This document shows, piece after piece, positions 27,113 through 34,899 of a DNA stretch of 64,000 bases. A program made the translations under genes and the position numbers. The DNA comes from Moritella dasanensis ArB 0140. GTDB lineage: Bacteria; Pseudomonadota; Gammaproteobacteria; Enterobacterales; Moritellaceae. Within the stretch, counting starts at the first letter, position 1, and every line of letters starts with the position of its first letter. The DNA lies in the NCBI RefSeq assembly GCF_000276805.1, contig NZ_AKXQ01000016.1, forward strand, positions 35,847 through 99,846, in the 5' to 3' direction. Below the pieces are notes generated by a model that did not search any database, was not told the origin of the DNA, and saw only the letters and a program-made list of their open reading frames with translations.

Positions 27113-29518
27113 TTAAGGTGTAGCAACATTCGCAGGACTAGATTTTGTCGTAGTCGGCTTCGTCATGGGCTTTGTGATCGCAGTGGTCGTTGGAGTAGTG
27201 GTAGTACCTGCAGCAGAAGATGCTGGCGTAGGTTCTACACTGTTATCGACCGCTACTGGCGGCTGTGGAATAGCTTTAACCATTAACTCAAATAACTGCC
27301 CCGACAATTTATTCAGCTCAGGTAAATCGAGTGTCGCTGAATATAACGGTTTACCATCATTTTCAATTCTCGCTCTAACCACATACTGACCATTATTATC
27401 AAATGCTGCCGGATCGTACTGCAGAGAAATATTATAAGGGGGTGGTTTCGTCGCAGCAATAGTTTTCTGCCCCAGCATTGAACGACTAATATCCGTCTGA
27501 GACACATCTTCAAGTGTCACGGTTATCGTTGACGATGCAGGTAAACCCTTACGTTCTAAATAAATAACCCGCACTTCTAAATTCTTCTTCTTCGGTGGCG
27601 CTACTACCGTATTAACCTGATCTTCAAACACCACGCCCCATACTGGAATATCTTTAATCTGCATAGGTGTTACTTTTAACGGATTTTGCTCAAGCAAGGT
27701 AAAATTAGCCGTTTTACCAACAGCGATAGAGCCAATTTTATCTTCCAGTCTTAAAGTGTGAGCGGCATTAATAGTAATGGCTTGCATCGCTTGATAAGCA
27801 GTAATACGTTCACCTTGTGAAACCTTGTTGCCTGCCGATGTGATGCGATTAACAGCCGTCCACGCTAACGTTAACGGTTCCATGGGGGCCATAGAAAAGT
27901 CAGAATGAAATGACACCGGAATATTGTTTTTCATTAGACTATTCACACGTACTAAACTCTCTGCACGTTCATTACCTAATCCAACTTCCGAGTATTTATC
28001 CGCTAACGCCCATAAATAATAAGGATTTACCGATGCTTCAATGTCTAAGTCAGCTAATTGCTTGACCTGCTCTGGAGTAAAGTAACCCATGTGGTGCAAT
28101 GTCAGACGATGATCTTCACGCGCAAGTCGAGCTTGATCGGCTTTGTTGAAGTCCAGCACTTGTTGGATACCGAGATCGCCATTCGCATGTACATGGATCT
28201 GATAGCCATTGTCCCAATAGAAACTTAACTGCTGCTGGAATACATCCAACGGCGTCATCCACTCCCCTTCATGACCATCAAGATAGCCGTCTTTCATCTG
28301 CATTAGCTGAGAATAGATCGCGCCATCGGAAAACAGTTTAACCTGCTTAGGTAAAAACTTAATGTTATCGGTATTGTATTCACTCTCTAAGGTTTCAATG
28401 AAATCTAACGCTTTCTGATTACTCTGACCCTTGGCATTATATAAATAAGTACCGCTTGGAATTAAAAATACGTCGTAAGGCGGCTTTTGATCCATTTCAG
28501 ATTTTAATAACTGATATTCCAAATCAAAGTTGGAGCTTGGAAAACCAGGTTCGGCTATGGTCGTAATACCATTTTTAAGCACCAGTTGTGACATGATCTT
28601 CAACCCGAGCTTATAACTTTCAGGGTTAATTAAATCTGCTGCTATTTTAGGGACTAATGCTAACCAACCACCTTCATAAAAATGGCCTTTATCCCAATCG
28701 ACTTGGGGATTGTCAGCAAAATCGGCTTTTTTAAGACCAAACTTTTTGATCGCAGCATCATTTAAAAATACTTCATGGAAAGAACGGTGAATGATAGCAA
28801 CGGGTTTGTCTGGTGACAGTTCGTTTAGTACTTGGCGAGTTAACGTACCATGCCAAAGTTGATGGTAACCCCAAACAAAGAACACCTTGTCCTTGTCAGC
28901 GTTAGCATCAATCGATTGCTTTAAACGTTCAAGATAAGCAAAATGACCCGATACACCTTTTTTGACTTCGTTCGGTAATACCCAATCATAAGGCGCAATG
29001 ATTTCGTTTGGCAACATAATGGCCGCAATAGAAGGATGTACGTGCGGTTCGATAAAGCCCGGCAACATGGTTTTACCGCTAATATTAATCAGTTTAGTAT
29101 TATCGCCACTGAGGTTCATCGCGTCGATTTTGGACCCAACAAAGATGATCTTCTTATCTTTGGTGACGACAGCTTCAATATAACTTGGCTGTGCACTTGC
29201 CATCGTCAAAATATCACCACCAAAATAAATGGCATCGGCAATCACAGACTGGGCTTTAACGGGTAAAGGTACTTCAATTGTTTTTTGTGAAGGGGTCTCA
29301 TCGACGACTTTTGTGTCGCCTATTATTGTGGTGTCGTTATCTTTTGATGGAGTGGCAGTCGTCAGCTCATTAGGGACTGTATTCGTCTCGGCCTTTACCG
29401 TCGCCGTTGCATTAACTTGTAGGCTAAACAGCAGAACGCATAATAGGGTTGCTTGCATAACCCATTGCACAAAAACAGAAAACGATTGAATAGGGCTAGT
29501 TAAGCCTTGAGTTGACAT
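27113..29518 (-). CDS. YtcJ-like metal-dependent amidohydrolase fused to a C-terminal YbaY domain
   Basis: An exported 801-residue protein. After an N-terminal hydrophobic segment (VMQATLLCVLLFSLQV) and a linker, residues about 100-620 form an amidohydrolase-3 (YtcJ/NfdA-like) TIM barrel. Metal-site features are GFIEPHVHPS, IHVHANGD, HHMGYF and PVSFHSDFSMAP. Residues about 646-745 are a YbaY-like domain (VIYLERKGLPASSTITVTLEDVS), followed by a Thr/Pro-rich tail. I chose the ATG preceded by AAGGGAG; the frame extends 13 codons upstream without a ribosome site. The fusion is unusual. The substrate is unknown; the enzyme is probably periplasmic or envelope-attached. Confidence 0.85.
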   Translation of the reverse strand: MSTQGLTSPIQSFSVFVQWVMQATLLCVLLFSLQVNATATVKAETNTVPNELTTATPSKDNDTTIIGDTKVVDETPSQKTIEVPLPVKAQSVIADAIYFGGDILTMASAQPSYIEAVVTKDKKIIFVGSKIDAMNLSGDNTKLINISGKTMLPGFIEPHVHPSIAAIMLPNEIIAPYDWVLPNEVKKGVSGHFAYLERLKQSIDANADKDKVFFVWGYHQLWHGTLTRQVLNELSPDKPVAIIHRSFHEVFLNDAAIKKFGLKKADFADNPQVDWDKGHFYEGGWLALVPKIAADLINPESYKLGLKIMSQLVLKNGITTIAEPGFPSSNFDLEYQLLKSEMDQKPPYDVFLIPSGTYLYNAKGQSNQKALDFIETLESEYNTDNIKFLPKQVKLFSDGAIYSQLMQMKDGYLDGHEGEWMTPLDVFQQQLSFYWDNGYQIHVHANGDLGIQQVLDFNKADQARLAREDHRLTLHHMGYFTPEQVKQLADLDIEASVNPYYLWALADKYSEVGLGNERAESLVRVNSLMKNNIPVSFHSDFSMAPMEPLTLAWTAVNRITSAGNKVSQGERITAYQAMQAITINAAHTLRLEDKIGSIAVGKTANFTLLEQNPLKVTPMQIKDIPVWGVVFEDQVNTVVAPPKKKNLEVRVIYLERKGLPASSTITVTLEDVSQTDISRSMLGQKTIAATKPPPYNISLQYDPAAFDNNGQYVVRARIENDGKPLYSATLDLPELNKLSGQLFELMVKAIPQPPVAVDNSVEPTPASSAAGTTTTPTTTAITKPMTKPTTTKSSPANVATP

Positions 29519-29609
29519 TACGTCACTCCCTTTATAACGCAGTGTAAGTTGGCACAAAATAACATATCAGTCACTATAAAACCATAAGTTCACCGTCAGA
29601 GAAGGACTG

Positions 29610-30728
29610 TTAACTCGCTGCTTTTACTAATTGATGTTCACTTTGCGCGACAAACTTAGCGATTTCCGCGTACGCCTCATCGGCCTCTTCCAAATCAAAT
29701 AAATGCCAGACATGGAGCATATTAGACCATGTTTGTAAACGTACATCAGAACCTTCCGCGCGTGCTTTATTGGTATAACGACGCGAATCATCAACCATCA
29801 TTTCGGTATCGCTGGCTTGGATCAAAATAGGCGGTAAATCAGCTAGGTTAGCAAAAATGGGGGATATTTGCGGGTTGCTCGGATTCATACGAAATAATAT
29901 AGCGACCCAGATTAACAATACAAACTGTGGAAAGTGATGGAACTTGCCCATGAACGGATTTAATAAAAAGTCAGTTTTGGCGTTATAACTTAAGCTGCCG
30001 TAGCTGAAGGTACTATCAATACAGGGACATATTGCAATAGCCGCATCAACTTGACGGATATTTTGGTGTTTAAGCCAACCGATAAGAGACAGGGTTAAAT
30101 TACCGCCCGCTGAATCACCAGCAACATAAATACGATGGCATTCCTGCTGCTGATAAGGATTGTGTTCTAATAACCATTGATACGCATGACGGCAATCTTG
30201 AATGCCCTGAGCACGGTTCCCATCAGGCATCATGTCGTAGTTGACCGCAAACACAACAACACCAAGTTCACGTGATAAACGCTCCGTGACCACGCGGTGA
30301 CTTTTAGCACTGCCGACTGCAAACCCACCACCGTGAATATAAAGTAAGCGCTTATTTACATCACAGTTTTTTGTTAGCACCCACTCCCCCATCACGCTTT
30401 GCTCTTGAAGGTGGCTAGAGACAGGAATAATTTCACAATCTAATTCAACATCCCCTAAACGATCAATTTTTTGGCGTAATGCATAGAGATAATTACTCGG
30501 TTTAACAAAGCTAATTGGCTCTTTAATACTCTCGAGCAGTTCTAAGGCTTGCGGATATTTATACGACGGTGTAGGACGATAAAAAGTTGCACTAAAATCG
30601 GTGCTGTCATATTGACGAAGATCGTCGCCATACAGATTACGAATAAGCAGGAAAACAATGAACACGACAATAGCAACAATCAAAAACCACATATATTGAT
30701 AACTCCCAGTATTTTGACAACTCGACAT
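29610..30728 (-). CDS. alpha/beta hydrolase, HSL-type esterase
   Basis: A 372-residue esterase of the hormone-sensitive lipase family, with an N-terminal membrane helix (YMWFLIVAIVVFIVFLLI). Catalytic features are the oxyanion motif HGGGFAVGS, the nucleophile GDSAGGNLTL, the aspartate in ILIQASDTEMMVDDSR, and the histidine in MLHVWHLF. It is probably anchored in the inner membrane with its catalytic domain on one face. Short- or medium-chain esters are typical substrates. It lies 91 bases upstream of the amidohydrolase gene on the same strand and might be co-expressed. Confidence 0.87.
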   Translation of the reverse strand: MSSCQNTGSYQYMWFLIVAIVVFIVFLLIRNLYGDDLRQYDSTDFSATFYRPTPSYKYPQALELLESIKEPISFVKPSNYLYALRQKIDRLGDVELDCEIIPVSSHLQEQSVMGEWVLTKNCDVNKRLLYIHGGGFAVGSAKSHRVVTERLSRELGVVVFAVNYDMMPDGNRAQGIQDCRHAYQWLLEHNPYQQQECHRIYVAGDSAGGNLTLSLIGWLKHQNIRQVDAAIAICPCIDSTFSYGSLSYNAKTDFLLNPFMGKFHHFPQFVLLIWVAILFRMNPSNPQISPIFANLADLPPILIQASDTEMMVDDSRRYTNKARAEGSDVRLQTWSNMLHVWHLFDLEEADEAYAEIAKFVAQSEHQLVKAAS

Positions 30729-30861
30729 AAATCAATAACAGCATCGCCTGCGAAAAACAATGAGTGATTAACTAAACGTCATAACAATAACGACAGAACC
30801 TCAAAATCAAAATAACAATATCAAGCTCTGTCACAGAATAGCCACAACATGGCTCAGTCAT

Positions 30862-32025
30862 CTAATTTAAAATAACTAAATCATCGATCTGTACATTTGC
30901 CGTAGGCTGTCTATCAATCGTAACGAGACTCGCTTGCTGATCGTAAAGCTTGGTGACTTCAACTTTGCTACTGCTATTGGTTTCTTTTTTGCGATTGATA
31001 CCAAATTGATCGACATAATTACCAGTATGTTTAATCATAAATTGATCACCTAATTTTAGACCATTATTACGGCCAATATTAATGTTCACTTCATTACCAT
31101 CAACAGCAATCACACGCGCTTCAACCAATTTACACTGCAAGCTAGCATCTAAATCGAATAACACATCGTCAATAATTAACTGTAACGATATACCAAACTC
31201 AGAGCGCCAGAATTTTAGCGTATCAGTATCTACAACTCGGTGTTTAGCAAATTCCCACTTGGTGACCTTACTATAATTACGGTCAAACAATAAATTACCG
31301 TTAAAACCATCAAACACTTGTACATTCAAACGAAAATTACGCTCAGGTAAATCACCAGCGAATATTTTTGCTATGCCATTCACCGCTGGTTTAAACGTAG
31401 ACAAATCGGTAATCGACCCCAGAATAATATATTGGCTATCTGCAGACTTACTTATTTGTTTTACTTCATGTGACGTTAGATTTCCACGCAGCGGCAAAGA
31501 ACTGCCGCTAAAACCAATGTTTTGGTTAATAAATTCACGAGCATCAAAAGTTTGACTATTTTTGCGTAAACTTTGGTATAACAAACGACTAAACGATTCA
31601 TTGATATTATAAATACCACCGTAACTCGCTTGTTCACGATGACGGATATTAAAGCGTAATAACGACACTGATTTTTGATAACCCGCACTTAAACACTTAT
31701 TACGGTCAGCCACAATATCCGTCACTATTTGGACTGTTATTTTATCGCCTTTAATCTTTTCACTGTTTAAACGAATATCCCTGACTTCACCATCCATACG
31801 CACTTGGAAGCGGTCTGAGAGTATTTTACCGCCATTAAAAGATTGCAAACTTGAAACCGAAGCACCTGCATACAATAACGCTTGCTTCAATGCATTACGA
31901 ACCGCTAACTCACGCGCAATATCGACATCGTTGTCGACAATAATCGCTTCACCTTCAACCTCATACCACTCGGCATGTAAGGTGAACGAACAACAGACCA
32001 ATAATAGTAATAGCAGTTTTCTCAT
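30862..32025 (-). CDS. flgT: flagellar assembly protein FlgT
   Basis: A 387-residue periplasmic protein with a clean signal peptide (MRKLLLLLLVCCSFTLHA). FlgT forms the H-ring of the Vibrio polar flagellar basal body and helps hold MotX/MotY stator proteins. The N-terminal domain AEWYEVEGEAIIVDNDVDIARELAVRNALKQALLYAGA and the C-terminal beta-barrel (NIGRNNGLKLGDQFMI) fit the family. It is divergent from the flgO/flgP cluster, as in Vibrio, and is preceded by a near-consensus sigma-54 promoter. No other flagellar genes are in the window. Confidence 0.92.
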   Translation of the reverse strand: MRKLLLLLLVCCSFTLHAEWYEVEGEAIIVDNDVDIARELAVRNALKQALLYAGASVSSLQSFNGGKILSDRFQVRMDGEVRDIRLNSEKIKGDKITVQIVTDIVADRNKCLSAGYQKSVSLLRFNIRHREQASYGGIYNINESFSRLLYQSLRKNSQTFDAREFINQNIGFSGSSLPLRGNLTSHEVKQISKSADSQYIILGSITDLSTFKPAVNGIAKIFAGDLPERNFRLNVQVFDGFNGNLLFDRNYSKVTKWEFAKHRVVDTDTLKFWRSEFGISLQLIIDDVLFDLDASLQCKLVEARVIAVDGNEVNINIGRNNGLKLGDQFMIKHTGNYVDQFGINRKKETNSSSKVEVTKLYDQQASLVTIDRQPTANVQIDDLVILN

Positions 32026-32065
32026 TTTTTAATCGCATATGAATTCTGGAGATGTGTATTTTAAA

Positions 32066-32081
32066 AGCAACATTTGTACCA
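32066..32081 (-). promoter_or_regulatory. sigma-54 promoter of flgT
   Basis: On the minus strand TGGTAC-AAATG-TTGCT matches TGGCAC-N5-TTGCW with one difference. The GG and GC dinucleotides are exactly 12 bases apart. It lies 41-56 bases before the flgT ATG. Confidence 0.75.
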
Positions 32082-32172
32082 GATCAAATTTTTATAAATA
32101 TAAAATCACATCTAGGTTAAATTAAGCCATAAAAGCGTTATCATGATAAAAAATTAAGCGGCAATGATAATT

Positions 32173-32188
32173 TGGCAAGTAATTTGCT
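32173..32188 (+). promoter_or_regulatory. sigma-54 promoter of the lipoprotein-flgO-flgP cluster
   Basis: TGGCAA-GTAAT-TTGCT matches the sigma-54 consensus with one difference and exact -24/-12 spacing. It lies 93 bases before the lipoprotein ATG, with room for an activator site (FlrC-type) nearby. Confidence 0.75.
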
Positions 32189-32280
32189 TATGTTTATCCA
32201 TTAAACACGCATATAACAAGACCTAACCCTTAAAGGTATGCCTTATTATCATCATGCATAATGTAAATTTAGGAACGATT

Positions 32281-32550
32281 ATGAAGCGTTTTTTACTACC
32301 GTCATTAGCGGTTGTGTTGACTTCAGCATGTACTGTCATTGAAGAACCTGGTCACGTGTTATTAACTGGCGCCAATACTAAAGTACAGCCAGTGGTTATC
32401 AAACAGATTATTGTGCAGCCTGTTTATCAGCCCTATGGTCGAAATGCAAACATGGCACAAAGTGTGCTTACTAAAGAACAGTACAACAATATGTTTAGAA
32501 GTCCTTATACCTACCCTTACCGCCGCGACGTTTCAACCAGCAGTAAGTAA
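32281..32550 (+). CDS. small lipoprotein upstream of flgO
   Basis: An 89-residue predicted lipoprotein starting MKRFLLPSLAVVLTSACTVIEEPG, with the lipobox cysteine at about residue 17. I chose this ATG because AGGA lies 7 bases upstream; an in-frame ATG at 32254 would add nine residues before the signal peptide. The mature part is about 70 residues, Gln/Tyr/Pro-rich, without a domain I recognise. It is first in the cluster with flgO and flgP and sits behind the sigma-54 promoter, so a flagellar outer-membrane role is likely but inferred. Confidence 0.75.
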   Translation: MKRFLLPSLAVVLTSACTVIEEPGHVLLTGANTKVQPVVIKQIIVQPVYQPYGRNANMAQSVLTKEQYNNMFRSPYTYPYRRDVSTSSK

Positions 32551-32589
32551 CGGTTAATGACAAACAATTAAAGCACTTAAGGAAGTAAT

Positions 32590-33273
32590 ATGAAAAAGGC
32601 AGTCATAGCTATCAGCCTATTTACCCTACTCACTGGTTGCGCACTAAAGCAACCGGTAACCCCTGAAGCACCGAAAGAAACACCGCCGCATTCAACGTGG
32701 GACGGTAATTCTTATGAACCACAGTATCCAAAAAGCTTATTACCGAATCAACCGATAAACTATACCCAAGAATTAAGTTTCATCGTCCGTGGTTTAGCTG
32801 ATCAGCTGATCGTCAATGATTTGTCGATCATTCCGAACAATGAACCAATTGCTGTCACTTCCTTTGTAAATCTTGACGATCTATCGACAACAAATTGGCT
32901 TGGTCAAACATTATCAGAATCGTTTATTCATGAATTGACTATCCGTCGAATTCCAGTGATTGATTATAAAACGACAGGCACGATTAGTGTTACTGGTCAG
33001 GGTGACTTTGTATTCACCCGAGATTGGAAAAAATTACGCGGTCAATTACCGGTTTCACGTATCCTTACCGGTACAATGTCACGCAACAGTGAAGGCGTTA
33101 TTGTTAACATGCGGGTGATTAATATGGAGTCAGGCTTCGTTGAGTCAACCTCTCAAGGTATTATCCCTAATCATTTAGTGATTGGTGGTTCAAACAGCAT
33201 GGGGCCATTAGAAGGCCGCGGCCGTTATATTTATCGTACAGGTTCAGCGCCTTCAGTTCGTATTACTAATTAA
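32590..33273 (+). CDS. flgO: flagellar outer-membrane lipoprotein FlgO
   Basis: A 227-residue lipoprotein with signal peptide and lipobox LTGC (AISLFTLLTGCALKQ). The mature part contains the FlgO domain (YTQELSFIVRGLADQLIVNDL...IAVTSFVNLDDL), related to TolB-N/CsgG-like folds. In Vibrio cholerae FlgO and FlgP are outer-membrane proteins needed for stable flagella and motility. It lies 9 bases upstream of flgP and divergent from flgT. Confidence 0.92.
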   Translation: MKKAVIAISLFTLLTGCALKQPVTPEAPKETPPHSTWDGNSYEPQYPKSLLPNQPINYTQELSFIVRGLADQLIVNDLSIIPNNEPIAVTSFVNLDDLSTTNWLGQTLSESFIHELTIRRIPVIDYKTTGTISVTGQGDFVFTRDWKKLRGQLPVSRILTGTMSRNSEGVIVNMRVINMESGFVESTSQGIIPNHLVIGGSNSMGPLEGRGRYIYRTGSAPSVRITN

Positions 33274-33282
33274 GGTTTTTCA

Positions 33283-33741
33283 ATGAAATATTTGCGTTTA
33301 CTTATACTTGTCACTCTGGTTAGTTTAACAGGCTGTTCACTGTTAGAAAAAGATACGGTTTACTCTATTAAAGAACCAAAATCATTCCCTGTACTTAAAG
33401 CCGTTGGCTATGCAGCTTTAAGTTCTCAGCCAGGTAATAGTGAAAGTGAACGTATGCTTAATGCAATGCGCGCATCTAAATTAGATGCTTATCGTGAATT
33501 AGCTGAGCAAGTCAGTGGGCAAGAGATTTACAGTGATAGCAATTATAAATCACGCTCACTGCAAGGTGAGTCAATCGAAGCATCGGTATCCGGTATTATC
33601 CGTGGTGCACGCGTCGTACAGACTTATCCTGTTAATGACGATGTCTACGCAACAGAGCTAGAACTCGATTTTAAACGTGTTTTTGAGCTATATGAAAATA
33701 CCTCATCAATGCCAACGCGCGTGCAAAAGACCCGCTATTAA
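33283..33741 (+). CDS. flgP: flagellar outer-membrane lipoprotein FlgP
   Basis: A 152-residue lipoprotein with lipobox LTGC (LVSLTGCSLLEKD) and an LPP20-type domain (GYAALSSQPGNSESERMLNAMRASKLDAYRELAEQVSGQEI). FlgP forms an outer-membrane-associated ring at the flagellar base in Vibrio and Campylobacter. It is the last gene of the cluster and is followed by a strong terminator shared with the converging prenyltransferase gene. Confidence 0.93.
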   Translation: MKYLRLLILVTLVSLTGCSLLEKDTVYSIKEPKSFPVLKAVGYAALSSQPGNSESERMLNAMRASKLDAYRELAEQVSGQEIYSDSNYKSRSLQGESIEASVSGIIRGARVVQTYPVNDDVYATELELDFKRVFELYENTSSMPTRVQKTRY

Positions 33742-33764
33742 GTACTGATTATAAAAATAAGTTA

Positions 33765-33805
33765 AAAAATACCGCGTTAGCTTAAAATACTAACGCGGTA
33801 TTTTT
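33765..33805. terminator. bidirectional terminator between flgP and the prenyltransferase gene
   Basis: A perfect 16-bp stem (AAAAATACCGCGTTAG / CTAACGCGGTATTTTT) with a 9-nt loop and T-tracts on both strands. Confidence 0.93.
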
Positions 33806-33806
33806 A

Positions 33807-34685
33807 TTACCCCAGCATTAAATCCACTGAGTAAAACCCACCCCATAATAAAACCACCAGCGACGTTTGTGCTAGCTGGGCGTTTAACTGTTTGCCATCA
33901 CGTTGATATATTGCCACACACAAGGCTAATTGCACCGGTAATAACAGCAGCATAACTAGTCCTTGATAGCTATCAACGAGTAATAATAACGACGGCAGTA
34001 GCACCGTCATACAATAAAGGTGCTTACTGGCTTTTACGCCTAAGCGCGTTGCTAAAGTAAATTTTTGGGCTCTGCGATCCGATGCCACATCGCGAATATT
34101 ATTAACCAACATGATAGCCACAACTAAAAAGCCTATTTGACTCGCGGGAATAAACACATCAAACGTCAGTACTTGGGTTTGTAAATAATAACTGCCAACC
34201 ACAGCCAACCAGCCAAAATAAAGGAAAACGGCAACTTCACCAAGACCATGTGACGCCAGCGGACGTGGCCCACCACTATAAACATACACACCAAGCAAAG
34301 ATAACAGACCTAACACGACGTAAGCCAAACCACCAACATAGATAAGATAACAACCGCTGACAATGGCAACCAAGCACATAGCGATAATGCCAAGGCGTAA
34401 GTGCGCTGCGGATATCAGTCCTTTCTGTAATGCACGATCGGGCCCTAAGCGGTCATCGCCATCAACACCACTCTTACCATCGAAATAATCATTAGAAAGG
34501 TTCACGGCAATTTGTAATGCCATGCAGCAGACCATACACAATATGGCGATATAAAAACTGAAATTAGCTGGAGAGTCGAACCAGGCGAGCGTTTGCCCAA
34601 GTAAAATAACCGCCAATGCCACCAGCAGTGTTTTGGGACGTGTAACAAGAAACCAAGAAGATAATGTAGTCATAGCATTTAGCAC
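33807..34685 (-). CDS. menA: UbiA-family prenyltransferase, MenA-like (1,4-dihydroxy-2-naphthoate polyprenyltransferase)
   Basis: A 292-residue inner-membrane enzyme with about eight helices. The first aspartate-rich motif is NLSNDYFDGKSGVDGDDRLGP and the second is NNIRDVASDRRAQKFTLATRLG; both bind magnesium and the prenyl diphosphate. The TRPKTLLVALAVILLGQTLAW start and overall pattern fit MenA, which attaches the isoprenoid tail in menaquinone synthesis. Menaquinone is the usual partner of the FrdABCD complex also encoded here. UbiA or another family member is less likely. It stands alone; no other men genes are in view. Confidence 0.85.
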   Translation of the reverse strand: MLNAMTTLSSWFLVTRPKTLLVALAVILLGQTLAWFDSPANFSFYIAILCMVCCMALQIAVNLSNDYFDGKSGVDGDDRLGPDRALQKGLISAAHLRLGIIAMCLVAIVSGCYLIYVGGLAYVVLGLLSLLGVYVYSGGPRPLASHGLGEVAVFLYFGWLAVVGSYYLQTQVLTFDVFIPASQIGFLVVAIMLVNNIRDVASDRRAQKFTLATRLGVKASKHLYCMTVLLPSLLLLVDSYQGLVMLLLLPVQLALCVAIYQRDGKQLNAQLAQTSLVVLLWGGFYSVDLMLG

Positions 34686-34899
34686 TGCGGGGAATAGATA
34701 AAATGAGGATAAAATACCTATTTAATAATGTCCACTTTTATTCTCTGAATCACAAGATCCCTCCAACAGGAGTGACCTTGTGATTTTTATTCATATAAAT
34801 TAATCAACATTCAGCGCAATAAATCAACGATATGCAACGAACAACATAAGTATCCTTGTTCACCAACCAGGTTTTTTAGCTCTGCTCTGCCAAGACCTG
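34686..34899. other. intergenic region between menA and the MltF-like gene
   Basis: A 214-base stretch. TCACAAGATCCC...AGTGACCTTGTGA (about 34749-34779) forms an imperfect inverted repeat that may act as a terminator of the MltF-like gene. No reading frame is supported. Confidence 0.4.

Noticed and set aside
27165..27389. Open reading frames opposite the amidohydrolase and other large genes
   Set aside because: They have no ribosome sites or recognisable domains and lie wholly within convincing genes on the other strand.
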